64,000 nt of DNA, taken from the NCBI RefSeq assembly GCF_004919685.1, contig NZ_SMYZ01000064.1:21796-85795 (forward strand), given 5' to 3'. The translations under genes were made by a program, and so were the position numbers. Below are positions 1 through 8,090 of this stretch, piece by piece. Origin of the DNA: Mesorhizobium norvegicum. GTDB lineage: Bacteria > Pseudomonadota > Alphaproteobacteria > Rhizobiales > Rhizobiaceae. Position 1 is the stretch's first letter; every line of letters begins with the position of its first letter. Below the pieces are notes generated by a model. That model did not search any database and was not told where the DNA came from. It worked only from the letters and a program-made list of their open reading frames with translations.

Positions 1-1
1 G

Positions 2-1177
2 CGCTCTATCGACCATGTGCTGCTGGAGCGCGGCGAGATCGCCAATACCTGGCGCACCGAGCGATGGGATTCACTGCGGCTGCTCACCCCGAACTGGCAG
101 AGCCGGCTGCCGGGCTTCCGCTATGACGGCGACGATCCCGACGGCTACCGGACGATGCCTGAGGTGATCGACTTCCTCGGGAACTATGCCAAGGCGATCT
201 CGGCTCCGGTCAGAACCCACACGACCGTTACCTCGGTTCGCAGTGACGGGGCGGGATATCTTGTGCGCACGGACCGCGGCGAGTGGCGGTGCCGGACCGT
301 CGTGCTGGCGTCGGGCGCGTGCAACATCGCGCGCCTGCCCGACGTCGCCAGCCGCGTGCCGCCGTCGGTCGCCATGCTGACGGCACAGTCCTACCGCAAT
401 CCGGGTCAGGTCGCCGACGGTGGCGTGATGGTGGTGGGCGCGTCGTCGAGCGGCACCCAGATCGCACAGGAACTGCAGCGTTCGGGGCGTCAAGTGACCC
501 TGTCGGTGGGCGAGCACATCCGGGCGCCCCGCGTCTATCGCGGCAAGGACCTGGAATGGTGGATGGACGCCGCCGGCGTGCTCGACGAGCGTTACGACGA
601 GGTGGACGACATCAGGCGGGCGCGACGGGTTCCTTCGCTGCAGCTTGCCGGCACGCCCGACCGCACCACCCTCGACCTCAATGCGCTCGACGACCTCGGC
701 GTCCGGCTCATCGGTCGTCTTGCCGGCATCACCGAAGACGGCAAGGCCCAGTTTGCGGGGTCGTTGCGCAACATGTGCGCGCTTTCCGATCTCAAGATGG
801 CCCGGCTGCTCGACCTCATCGACGAATGGGCGCGCGCCAACGGCCTGGACGCTACGGTCGGGCCGCCGGATCGCCCGCCGCCGACCCGTGTCGAGGACAA
901 CCCGCCGCTCGGCCTCGATCTTGCCGGAGGCGCTATCAGGACGATCATCTGGGCCACCGGCTACCGGCCGGACTACTCCTGGCTGGAACTGCCGGTCCTC
1001 GACCGCAAGGGCCACGTCCGTCACGACGGCGGTGTAGTGGAACATCCGGGCCTGTACCTGATGGGGACGCAGTTTCTGCGCCGCCGCAAGTCTGCTCTGA
1101 TCGACGGCGCTGGCGACGACGCGCGTGATCTCAGCGATCATCTGGCATCGTACCTCGGGCAAAATTCAGTCTGCTAG
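2..1177 (+). CDS. FAD/NAD(P)-dependent oxidoreductase, flavin monooxygenase type (5' partial)
   Basis: The frame is open from base 2, so the N-terminus with the first FAD-binding glycine motif lies before the window. What remains has the layout of a flavin-containing monooxygenase. Near the start is the ERW/NWQ-rich segment found in this family. A second Rossmann motif, VMVVGASSSGTQIA, would bind NADPH. Near the C-terminus is IIWATGYRPDYSW, the ATG-Y motif linking the FAD and NADPH domains. Family members use NADPH and O2 to hydroxylate or oxidise a small molecule in the cytoplasm; the substrate cannot be told. A long antisense open frame over the same bases is judged a high-GC shadow. Confidence 0.85.
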   Translation, partial: RSIDHVLLERGEIANTWRTERWDSLRLLTPNWQSRLPGFRYDGDDPDGYRTMPEVIDFLGNYAKAISAPVRTHTTVTSVRSDGAGYLVRTDRGEWRCRTVVLASGACNIARLPDVASRVPPSVAMLTAQSYRNPGQVADGGVMVVGASSSGTQIAQELQRSGRQVTLSVGEHIRAPRVYRGKDLEWWMDAAGVLDERYDEVDDIRRARRVPSLQLAGTPDRTTLDLNALDDLGVRLIGRLAGITEDGKAQFAGSLRNMCALSDLKMARLLDLIDEWARANGLDATVGPPDRPPPTRVEDNPPLGLDLAGGAIRTIIWATGYRPDYSWLELPVLDRKGHVRHDGGVVEHPGLYLMGTQFLRRRKSALIDGAGDDARDLSDHLASYLGQNSVC

Positions 1178-1250
1178 CAGAATCAACGTCTGAGACCTCA
1201 GAGGGAACAGGTTGGTTGCCGCGACAACCCCGAATTCTGCGCCCCTGCAG

Positions 1251-1709
1251 TCATATTCCCAAATGCAGCTTTGGCTTCCAGAAGGGGCGGAACAACTCAA
1301 TCTTGGGACAGCGGTTCATCACCACTTTCAAGCCCGCTTCCTCCGCCAACTGGGCGGCAGCGTCATCGCGCACCCCAATCTGACCCCACAGAACCTTGGC
1401 ATTGATTGCGATGGCCTCCTGTGCAACTTCCAACAGATCTTCGGAGCGGCGAAAAACCTCAACCATATCCACAGGCCGGTCGATGGCCGCTAGTGACGCG
1501 TACACCTTAAGCCCTCGAATCTCGTCCAGACCGGGACTGGGGTTGACCGGGATCATGTCGTAGCCGATTTCGTGCAGCACCCTGAGTACCCCATAGGAAA
1601 ATTTGGTTTTATCGGGGCTGGCCCCCACCATCGCGATGGTTTTGACCGATTTCAGAATGTCTTGCAGATAAGCCTCCGAATAGGGCTCATCATGATTCAT
1701 ATGGGTCAT
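1251..1709 (-). CDS. CoA-binding domain protein (YccU-like)
   Basis: 152 aa, the usual length for stand-alone CoA-binding proteins of the YccU type. The Rossmann-like N-terminal half contains TIAMVGASPDKTKFSYGV, the nucleotide-loop region of the family, then VIPVNPSP-like and VDMVEVFRRSED segments typical of succinyl-CoA-synthetase-like CoA-binding domains. Its start ATG overlaps the stop of the upstream ferredoxin gene (ATGA), so it is the last gene of a three-gene operon with the ferredoxin and the SBP56 protein. Family members bind CoA in the cytoplasm, but their reaction is mostly unknown. A link to thiol or sulfur metabolism is suggested only by the operon. Confidence 0.88.
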   Translation of the reverse strand: MTHMNHDEPYSEAYLQDILKSVKTIAMVGASPDKTKFSYGVLRVLHEIGYDMIPVNPSPGLDEIRGLKVYASLAAIDRPVDMVEVFRRSEDLLEVAQEAIAINAKVLWGQIGVRDDAAAQLAEEAGLKVVMNRCPKIELFRPFWKPKLHLGI

Positions 1710-2083
1710 TTCTTTGCTTCCAACGGGGTCGCAATATCGGCTTTCAATTCATGAGCGGCCAGCGGGTCAAGGAAGGGGTTGCGATAGAGCTTGTCGTGGC
1801 TCTCAACGCCGACCTCCAGCGTGCAGTCGCTCATAGGGCGGGCGACGCAGAGGATTATATAGCCATAGTTGATCTGGCGGTTGTTCAGCGCCCGCTGCGC
1901 TTTTTGATCGACTTTGCCGCTGATTATTTTGGCTGCACAGGTGATGCAGCCGCCATACTTGCACCCATACGGCAGATCCACGCCCTGCTCGCGCAAGCTT
2001 TGCAAGAGGGGCTTGCGGTGATCGACGTCAAAGGCCGCACCGCCTTGATTGGCGAGAGTGATGGTGAAGCTGGTCATACCCAA
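1706..2083 (-). CDS. 2Fe-2S ferredoxin, plant type
   Basis: 125 aa with a single ferredoxin domain. Cluster ligands fit C-x4-C-x2-C...C: Cys41, Cys46, Cys49 (CKYGGCITC) and Cys79 (IILCVARP). It should carry one electron at a time in the cytoplasm. The start overlaps the end of the SBP56-like gene by 10 bases and the stop overlaps the next gene by 4, so the three are translationally coupled. The sequence resembles the ferredoxin domains of oxygenase reductases but lacks the FAD/NAD domain, so a separate reductase or oxidase partner is needed. The SBP56-like protein is the obvious candidate partner, by inference only. Confidence 0.9.
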   Translation of the reverse strand: MGMTSFTITLANQGGAAFDVDHRKPLLQSLREQGVDLPYGCKYGGCITCAAKIISGKVDQKAQRALNNRQINYGYIILCVARPMSDCTLEVGVESHDKLYRNPFLDPLAAHELKADIATPLEAKK

Positions 2084-3429
2084 ATGTCACTCGTGCAATC
2101 ACCGCCGGGATAACGGGTTTCGTGGCAGCGGCTTGGTCCATTTGGTTCCTTACCAAAATCAACAACGAATAGCGGATCGATTTCCATGCCGCCGTTTTCC
2201 GTATCGCAATTGACCATTAGCATGCATCCGCCATTGGTGCGGATTTCCGGATAGAACTGATTATCCCAGGTCGAGAAGAGTGAGGTCGTCACATAGAGGC
2301 GCTTGCCGTCGAGGCTGAGCTGTATCATCTGAGGCCCGCCAGTCACTTTCACGCCATTGACCTCAGGCGCACGGTCGAGAAGTCCGCCCATCCACACTTG
2401 TCCGGTAAGCTTGGCATTGTGAGGATCCGAGATGTCATACTGACGGATGTCGCCATGCAACCAGTTGCAGAGATAGAGGTATCTATCGTCCATGCTGAGC
2501 AGAATGACCGAGATCACGCCCGGTATTGGGATCGGCCATTCGGGGTGCGGCTCATTGCCGACATCGACAATTTTTTCCCATTGCCAATCACCCGCCGCAT
2601 CCTTCCACCAATGGATGATATTTGCAGAAAGGGCCGCGCCAACAAAGCCGTGACTGCTGTCGGGATTGTGATGGAATCGCACTTCCAGTGGGATCAAGCC
2701 ATCTTCACCGAGATAGAATGTTTGCTTTGGCTCCTTCTTTTCAAAATCCCAGAAATGGATCTCTCGGCCATATTTCAGATGACCAACCTCTTCCAGGTCA
2801 AAGCCAGGCATGAAGGTATTGGGTGCGGCCCACTCCGAGCTGACCATCACGTTGTGTCGCGGCTGGTACCAGAAATCATAACCAAACTTGATGCTGCCCA
2901 TGGAGTTTTCCCAACGGCCGACAATCTCGAACTCCTTGCTGAGCTGCAAATAGCCGCCAGGGGCATTGCCTTGAGCGTCGCCAAGCATGGAAATGATGAT
3001 TTCCGAACCGAGGCAATGCACCGTGTGCGGTGCCGACAAGTTGGTCCTGGCTTTGATTTCAGCGCCGTCTATTACCTTGAACAGTGTCGGGCTGCGCGGA
3101 TCGGTACCGCAATCGACAATATGCAGATTTGACGAGCGCACACCCGGCACGATCAGATATTTCCGCTCCATGCTCGCATCGCCATGGCACGACGAACAGG
3201 CATTCCAGCCCGAGTGATGAAGCTCATCGCCAATACCCGGCATTTGCAAACGCGAAATCACCTGGCTGTAGGTCGAACTCTCCGGGTCGACATCGATGGT
3301 GCACAGATAGTCCGGCTTCTGAATGCCCGTGCCGGTGTAGATGGCAATCGTATAGAGCAGCTTTTCGCGAGGTGCCGTCATCGCCTCGGCTGGAGAAGCA
3401 TAGCCCGGTCCACAGCAATGATTGGTCAT
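2074..3429 (-). CDS. SBP56 family selenium-binding protein / methanethiol oxidase-like
   Basis: 451 aa, full length for the SBP56 family, which includes bacterial methanethiol oxidase (MtoX, a copper enzyme giving H2S, formaldehyde and H2O2). Family landmarks are the N-terminal CGPGYASPAEA, the HHSGWNACSSCHGD segment (Cys78 and Cys81), and the conserved RHNVMVSSEW and HPEWPIPIPGV regions of the beta-propeller. No signal peptide is visible, whereas characterised MtoX is periplasmic, so the exact reaction is uncertain. It is the first gene of an operon with a ferredoxin and a CoA-binding protein; an AGGGAAG-like ribosome site precedes the ATG. The ferredoxin partner differs from the SCO1/MauG partners reported around classical mtoX. 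Confidence 0.88.
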   Translation of the reverse strand: MTNHCCGPGYASPAEAMTAPREKLLYTIAIYTGTGIQKPDYLCTIDVDPESSTYSQVISRLQMPGIGDELHHSGWNACSSCHGDASMERKYLIVPGVRSSNLHIVDCGTDPRSPTLFKVIDGAEIKARTNLSAPHTVHCLGSEIIISMLGDAQGNAPGGYLQLSKEFEIVGRWENSMGSIKFGYDFWYQPRHNVMVSSEWAAPNTFMPGFDLEEVGHLKYGREIHFWDFEKKEPKQTFYLGEDGLIPLEVRFHHNPDSSHGFVGAALSANIIHWWKDAAGDWQWEKIVDVGNEPHPEWPIPIPGVISVILLSMDDRYLYLCNWLHGDIRQYDISDPHNAKLTGQVWMGGLLDRAPEVNGVKVTGGPQMIQLSLDGKRLYVTTSLFSTWDNQFYPEIRTNGGCMLMVNCDTENGGMEIDPLFVVDFGKEPNGPSRCHETRYPGGDCTSDIWV

Positions 3430-3825
3430 GGGTACTTCCCTTTGAACAGATCACTGGCCAGCCCCAACGGGGTCGAGCTGGAATGTTAATGCATGCTTGG
3501 CATTGGCGCTATGGCCGGGGTGGCTTGTGAAGTGCGCACGTGACGTACAACTTGGCGACAGAGCCCCCGTGGGACGCCACGTATTGACCGCCCGAGGGTT
3601 ATTGAGAACCCTTGCAGCGGCCCAATCATCATCGGATCGTATGGCAGCGAACCATAACCAGGTCAGCAACTGGTCAGGTCACGTCGATATACGCACGGCG
3701 CTTAAAGGTCCGCTTCTGGCCTTCCGAGCCTCGAAGCCGCCATTCCGCTTTCGGCCCCAAAACGGTCACGGATTGCGCCACCAAGGATCGGCTGTCAAAC
3801 CGGGAGATCGGTTCAAATGACGTTG
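3430..3825. other. Gene-free stretch upstream of the SBP56 operon
   Basis: About 400 bases between the SBP56 start and the end of the XRE gene. Short open frames exist on both strands but have no recognisable domains and read like chance frames. The leftward promoter of the SBP56 operon should be here; I could not identify it with confidence. GC is lower than in the flanking genes. Confidence 0.5.
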
Positions 3826-4056
3826 TCATCTGCGCGCTCTGTATCGGATCCCATTCTCGGATAAGAACTCGATTCCGGCACCTTCCAGGGCATGCCTTAT
3901 ACTCGTCAGATTGTTGGCGATCGGCATACGCGCCCCGCGTTCAAAATCTGCAATCGTCTGTCGAGCAACGGTCGCTACTTCAGCTAACTGTTCTTGGCTC
4001 CATCCAAGCATCGCGCGAGCGCCACGACACTGCTCTACCGTTAGCGCACGTTCCAT
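3826..4056 (-). CDS. XRE-family helix-turn-helix regulator
   Basis: 76 aa from the ATG at 4056 (MERALTVEQCRGARAMLGW). An upstream in-frame start at 4131 would add 25 residues that do not look like part of the domain. The protein is almost entirely one Cro/CI-type HTH: QCRGARAMLGWSQEQLA, then VARQTIADFERGARMP, then a short tail. This is the common small XRE protein of alphaproteobacteria. It diverges from the gene at 4177, so its own promoter and that gene's promoter share the 120 bases between them. It may regulate itself or the recombinase-borne island. Confidence 0.82.
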   Translation of the reverse strand: MERALTVEQCRGARAMLGWSQEQLAEVATVARQTIADFERGARMPIANNLTSIRHALEGAGIEFLSENGIRYRARR

Positions 4057-4176
4057 TCTATCAATCCGATTGACGTCAATCAATTTGTATAAGATGATGT
4101 TTCCCCTATCGGCCGAGCTGAGCGCTAGCACGCCCAGCCCGACCTAACCACAACCAAGCTATGAGGAGCTCGGATC

Positions 4177-4845
4177 ATGACTGATTCCGACAATAGCACG
4201 ACTCCGCCTCTCGTCACCCGCAGGAGGATGCTTGTAGGAACGGCAATTGCACTTGCGGGATCAAAGCGCAAAGCATTTGCCGGCACCGATTTAGAAATAG
4301 ACCTATCCGCCGATCCTGCGATTGCGGCGTGGGGCAAATGGCAGGCAGCACACCAGCGGACCGAGCGGCTGTGCCGTCAGCAGCAGCGTCTGGAGCGCAA
4401 GCTTGCCGAAACGGTCGGATTTCCTTGCACGACTGTGCGGCTGCACGACGGAGAGAACGCAAGGCTGTATTCACTTGAGGCGCTTACCGAGATGCTCGAT
4501 ATAGCTCCAGCGGAATCGGCTGTTCGTGGGAAGGCCGAAGCCGATTTTGCGGCTCATCAGGCGCACTGGGATGCCGCCGACAGGGAGATTGGCTACTCGG
4601 CGACATTGCGCGCCGAACGCGAGGCCGCCGATCGAGCAGAGGACCTGCTTGAGCTGTTGTCGAAAACCCCCGCAGCGTCCCTTGCCGGTGTGGCAGCCAA
4701 ACTTGATGCCGTGCTGAGGGAAGGGCAGTCTTCGCAAGCCGATACTGAGTTTCCTTGGCCCCAGATTCGCTCGGCATTCGACGATATTGGTCGGATTAGC
4801 CGGCAAGGTGGGCTGAGTCAGATATTCGGCCCTGACGGATCGTAA
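4177..4845 (+). CDS. Uncharacterised protein with possible Tat-type leader
   Basis: 222 aa of unknown function. Residues 14-40 look like a leader: TRRRMLVGTAIALAGSKRKA has an arginine cluster followed by a short hydrophobic run and an AFA-like cleavage site, so export by the Tat system is possible. The rest is charged and helical (AHQRTERLCRQQQRLERKL), probably a coiled coil. A GAGGAG ribosome site lies 9 bases before the ATG. Similar short leader-bearing helical proteins are found in rhizobial mobile DNA, but I do not recognise a named family. Confidence 0.6.
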   Translation: MTDSDNSTTPPLVTRRRMLVGTAIALAGSKRKAFAGTDLEIDLSADPAIAAWGKWQAAHQRTERLCRQQQRLERKLAETVGFPCTTVRLHDGENARLYSLEALTEMLDIAPAESAVRGKAEADFAAHQAHWDAADREIGYSATLRAEREAADRAEDLLELLSKTPAASLAGVAAKLDAVLREGQSSQADTEFPWPQIRSAFDDIGRISRQGGLSQIFGPDGS

Positions 4846-5113
4846 GGCACAAGGCGAAATACCGATTTGGGTTTGGAGTGTCGGCGCACCTTCGTGCTGG
4901 CTTGCCTAATTTCTAACTCGAAGGACCAATGCCAAGGGGGCGCAATGCCACGGGCGGGCCGTGTAGACCCGCCGATATGCACTTCTCCACGATCGCAGAC
5001 AGGAGCCAATTGAGGTCGGCAGCCTTCGGCAGCATCCGAATGCCCGCCTTCGATAGCTCACATAATGCCTTGTATCGGCTAGCAATTTTGATTTGGGCAG
5101 AGACAATGGCGGA

Positions 5114-5341
5114 ATGTCAGCCTTTCCACTTCGCAGGTCGACGGAGCTCACCGGTCTATTCGACTACGCCGTACCTAGTCGCTGTCCAAAATCTAACCGA
5201 GCGAAACGGTACAAGAAGGAGTGGCAACCGGAAATCCTCGACGATTGGTCCGATCCTATTCCCATTTCGGAGCGAGAGTTGGACCTGTTTGAGGTTCACT
5301 GCTCCGATCTGCTTGATGAAATTTTTGGAGCTAGAAACTGA
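5114..5341 (+). CDS. Small conserved-looking protein upstream of the serine recombinase
   Basis: 75 aa from ATG 5114; a TTG at 5093 would add seven residues. No known domain. The C-terminal half is acidic (DDWSDPIPISERELDLFEVH). The stop lies 21 bases before the recombinase ATG and the two are probably co-transcribed. Small acidic proteins directly upstream of large serine recombinases are common, and some may aid excision as directionality factors. That role is only a guess here. Confidence 0.55.
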   Translation: MSAFPLRRSTELTGLFDYAVPSRCPKSNRAKRYKKEWQPEILDDWSDPIPISERELDLFEVHCSDLLDEIFGARN

Positions 5342-5362
5342 CCTGACGAGAGGAGGCCGCTC

Positions 5363-7039
5363 ATGAATGCCAAAGCGAGCTCCACCTTGGCTATATCCGG
5401 CCGAGCCGCGCTTTATCTCCGCGTATCGACCGGCCGGCAGGCTGAGCACGACCTTTCAATCCCCGACCAGCGTCGCCAGCTACAGGCCTATTGTCAGACG
5501 AAGGGAATTGCGGTGGCGACGGAGTTTGTTGAGCCAGGTGCGTCGGCGACCGACGACAAGCGGCCCGAATTCCAGAGAATGATGGACGCTGCATCGCAAC
5601 GCCCAGCGCCCTTCGACACTATCATTGTCCACTCGTTCTCACGGTTCTTTCGCGATCAGTTTCAGCTCGAGTTCTATGTCCGACGGTTGGCGAAGAACAA
5701 TGTTCGGCTGACGTCAGTTACACAGGATCTCGGCGACGATCCCATGAGTACCATGATGCGCCAGATCATGGCGCTATTCGATGAGTATCAGTCCAAGGAG
5801 AACGCCAAGCATACGCTTCGGGCTATGCGCGAAAACGCTCGGCAGGGTTTCTGGAATGGGTCCAGACCACCCTACGGCTACCGGACCGTGGCCGCCGAGC
5901 AACGTGGCACCCGGACCAAAAAGAAAATCGAACCTGACCCTCTCACCGTCGACCATGTCCGCTTGATGTTTCGTTTGGCGCGTGCCGGCGACAGCGATAA
6001 CGGCCCGATGGGAGTGCGTCAGATCGCCAGCTATCTGAACAATCGCGGGATTCGGACACAAACCGGAGGCCGGTGGGGTCTCGGAGGAGTCCATCAGGTC
6101 CTTACGCGCTCGACCTACATCGGGCGACATCGTTTTAACGTCAGCGGCAAACGGAAGGGCGTTGAGAAGGCTGCGGAAGATGTCGTCGAAGTCGAGGTGA
6201 AGCCGATCATCGAAGAGGATGAATTTAATACCGTACAGGAGCTTCTTAAGTCGCGAAGCCCGCAGTTGCGGGCGCCTCGATTCGTGAACAGCCCGATGCT
6301 CTTGGGTGGTGTCGTGTTCTGCGAGGACTGTGGAGGTGCGATGACCCTGCGCACCTCGGGAAAGGGAAAACAGTATCGATACTACACCTGTTGCACGACC
6401 GCCCGGCAGGGACAGACCGGTTGCAAGGGTCGAACAATGCCGATGGAGAAACTCGACGAATTGGTCGCGAACTATGTGGAACAGCGACTTTTGAACCCAG
6501 CTAGGCTCGAGGCGTTGCTGTCCGGGTTGCTACGACGAAGGGCAGAGCAAAACAATCGCGAGAAGGACCGGGCCGGCGATCTGCGACGACAGGCTGCTGA
6601 CGCCGAGGGGAAGCTCACGCGACTTTATGAAGCGATCGAGAACGGTCTGGCTGATTTGGCGGATAGCAACCTCAAGGGACGAATCGCGGAGTTGAAGAGA
6701 ATTCGGGATGCGGCCAACGCCGATGCCGAGCGCGCGATGGACCGAGACAGCCATGCGGTCAAGATAACGCATGAGGCGGTTGCGCGGTTCGCAGAAGCTG
6801 CCACGCAGCGACTCCGGGATGGGGACGGAAGCTTTAGGCGTCACCATCTGCAAACGCTGGTGCAGCGAGTTGACATTGGAGCTGAGCGGATTCTGATCAA
6901 GGGATCAAAGGCTACGCTTCTTCAGACACTTGTAGCGTCAGGCGAAAAGCCTGGCGTGTGCACGGCGGGGCGCGAAGTTCGCAGTTTTGTACTGAAATGG
7001 CTCCCCGGGCCGGATTCGAACCAGCGACCAACCGGTTAA
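5363..7039 (+). CDS. Large serine recombinase (site-specific integrase)
   Basis: 558 aa. The N-terminal resolvase domain (about residues 14-160) has the catalytic serine at Ser22 in YLRVSTGRQ. It is followed by the Recombinase domain (about 180-290, GYRTVAAEQ to STYIGRHRF), a zinc-ribbon (FCEDCGG...YTCC...GCKG, about 315-360) and a coiled-coil C-terminus. It would catalyse integration and excision of the element it lies in. A strong site (GAGAGGAGG) precedes the ATG. The last dozen residues (GPDSNQRPTG) are translated from the 3' end of the tRNA-Asn gene on the other strand, so the gene overlaps the presumed attachment site. Confidence 0.93.
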   Translation: MNAKASSTLAISGRAALYLRVSTGRQAEHDLSIPDQRRQLQAYCQTKGIAVATEFVEPGASATDDKRPEFQRMMDAASQRPAPFDTIIVHSFSRFFRDQFQLEFYVRRLAKNNVRLTSVTQDLGDDPMSTMMRQIMALFDEYQSKENAKHTLRAMRENARQGFWNGSRPPYGYRTVAAEQRGTRTKKKIEPDPLTVDHVRLMFRLARAGDSDNGPMGVRQIASYLNNRGIRTQTGGRWGLGGVHQVLTRSTYIGRHRFNVSGKRKGVEKAAEDVVEVEVKPIIEEDEFNTVQELLKSRSPQLRAPRFVNSPMLLGGVVFCEDCGGAMTLRTSGKGKQYRYYTCCTTARQGQTGCKGRTMPMEKLDELVANYVEQRLLNPARLEALLSGLLRRRAEQNNREKDRAGDLRRQAADAEGKLTRLYEAIENGLADLADSNLKGRIAELKRIRDAANADAERAMDRDSHAVKITHEAVARFAEAATQRLRDGDGSFRRHHLQTLVQRVDIGAERILIKGSKATLLQTLVASGEKPGVCTAGREVRSFVLKWLPGPDSNQRPTG

Positions 7040-7072
7040 CAGCCGGTTGCTCTACCACTGAGCTACCGGGGA
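6998..7072 (-). tRNA. tRNA-Asn (GTT), CCA encoded
   Basis: Read on the minus strand the 75 bases fold as a complete tRNA. The acceptor stem is TCCCCGG with CCGGGGA, the D arm is GCTC/GAGC, the anticodon stem is ACCGG/CCGGT with loop CTGTTAA (anticodon GTT), and the T arm has the TTCGAAT loop. It ends in discriminator G and an encoded CCA. The serine recombinase gene ends inside the 3' half, which suggests this tRNA is the insertion target of the element to its left. Confidence 0.97.
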
Positions 7073-7296
7073 ACGGAGGCTCTTATGTGAGTGGCGCAGC
7101 CTATAGCTGCCCTTTTCGGCTTTGCAAAGAAGCATTTCGCATTTTTCCGAGGCTTTTTCGCGCAGGGGTTTCTCGCAATCGTCGGCGGATGCCCTCATAT
7201 TAGCCGTCTTGCCAGGGATACGGAACCGAAAGCGCGGCTGCGGCTTTGGTTTAGCGGTGCTCCTGAACGATCAAAACGGATTAACCTTTCGAGACG

Positions 7297-7554
7297 ATGA
7301 CAGCACAAGACAACCAGATGCCGGCGCGAAAAATCTCGGTTTTCGGGCGTGAGTTCAAGATGCCGCGCTCGCGCGGGCTCAGAATCACCATCGGCTTCCT
7401 GCTGACCATCGGCGGCATCCTCGGATTCCTGCCGATCCTCGGCTTCTGGATGGTTCCGCTCGGATTGCTGGTGCTGTCCTATGAGTTCGCCATGGTGCGC
7501 CGTCACCGACGCCGCTTTGTCGTCTGGTGGGAACGGCGCCGCCGACCGGATTGA
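7297..7554 (+). CDS. Small two-segment inner-membrane protein
   Basis: 85 aa. A basic N-terminus is followed by a hydrophobic stretch from about residue 28 to 65 (ITIGFLLTIGGILGFLPILG then FWMVPLGLLVLSYEF) that fits two membrane segments with a short proline turn. It ends in a very basic RRHRRR...WWERRRRPD tail, which would stay in the cytoplasm. It resembles short conserved membrane proteins of Rhizobiales and has no known function. It sits between two tRNA genes, outside both mobile elements. Confidence 0.7.
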   Translation: MTAQDNQMPARKISVFGREFKMPRSRGLRITIGFLLTIGGILGFLPILGFWMVPLGLLVLSYEFAMVRRHRRRFVVWWERRRRPD

Positions 7555-7578
7555 CGTTCGGTAGCGGAAGGGGCCGCT

Positions 7579-7785
7579 TCAGCGGGCGGCGTGCTCTTCC
7601 AGTGCTTCGTGGATCTGTTTGAGAATTACCGCGGCTGAGGCAAGCCTTGCCCTGTTGTGCGGCGACAGGCTGCCCGCACCTTCGATGGACAGGCGATCGA
7701 TGGCGTAGTGCAAAAGCTCTCCGCACTGCGGCAGAGACAGGCTGGCCGACGCGTTCTTGTCTTTTACCACCGTTGCCTGATGCAT
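7579..7785 (-). CDS. Small conserved hypothetical protein
   Basis: 68 aa starting at the ATG at 7785, chosen because AGGAGG lies 7 bases before it; an upstream ATG at 7809 is less well placed. The protein is helical with no recognised domain (LSLPQCGELLHYAIDRL, then LASAAVILKQIHEALEE). It is convergent with the preceding membrane-protein gene and 24 bases from it. Likely a host gene of unknown role. Confidence 0.6.
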   Translation of the reverse strand: MHQATVVKDKNASASLSLPQCGELLHYAIDRLSIEGAGSLSPHNRARLASAAVILKQIHEALEEHAAR

Positions 7786-8012
7786 GTGTTTGCCTCCTGG
7801 CGTGCTCAACGCATGGGCCGTGGATGCGTTTCTTCCAGCGACAAGCCATGCTTAACAATCCGCTAATATGCCGTTGTGTTGCCTGGGTAATGAGGATTTG
7901 ACGGATGCTGCCCTGAACTGGCGCAGAGGAAACCGTTCGGAATGCACGGTGGCCGCTTGACGGCATTTTCGCCGCAACCTATTGGAACCGGGTGGAACGC
8001 CGGGAGCAACGA

Positions 8013-8086
8013 GGCCTCGTGGCGGAGTGGTTACGCAGAGGACTGCAAATCCTTGCACCCCGGTTCGATTCCGGGCGAGGCCTCCA
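8013..8086 (+). tRNA. tRNA-Cys (GCA), CCA encoded
   Basis: The 74 bases form a complete cloverleaf. The acceptor is GGCCTCG with CGAGGCC, the anticodon loop CTGCAAA carries anticodon GCA, and the T loop is TTCGATT. A discriminator T and an encoded CCA end at 8086. The tyrosine integrase gene ends only four bases further on, so this tRNA is the bacterial attachment site of the prophage. Confidence 0.97.
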
Positions 8087-8090
8087 TTCT
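8057..8090. other. Predicted left attachment site (attL) in the tRNA-Cys 3' end
   Basis: Tyrosine integrases of this type usually recombine within the T arm or 3' end of a tRNA and leave the tRNA intact. Here the integrase stop codon lies just beyond the CCA. The core is expected inside the T-arm and acceptor sequence (GTTCGATTCCGGGCGAGGCC). The matching attR was not found and should lie past the right edge, so exact core limits are unknown. Confidence 0.5.

Noticed and set aside
71..1162. Long minus-strand open frame of 363 codons opposite the flavin monooxygenase gene
   Set aside because: No domain is seen and composition is histidine/arginine rich. It is the usual antisense shadow of a high-GC gene with clear motifs on the plus strand.
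1178..1250. Looked for a second copy of the tRNA-Asn 3' end as the left end of the serine-recombinase island
   Set aside because: No stretch of useful length matches the tRNA 3' sequence here or further right up to 6990.
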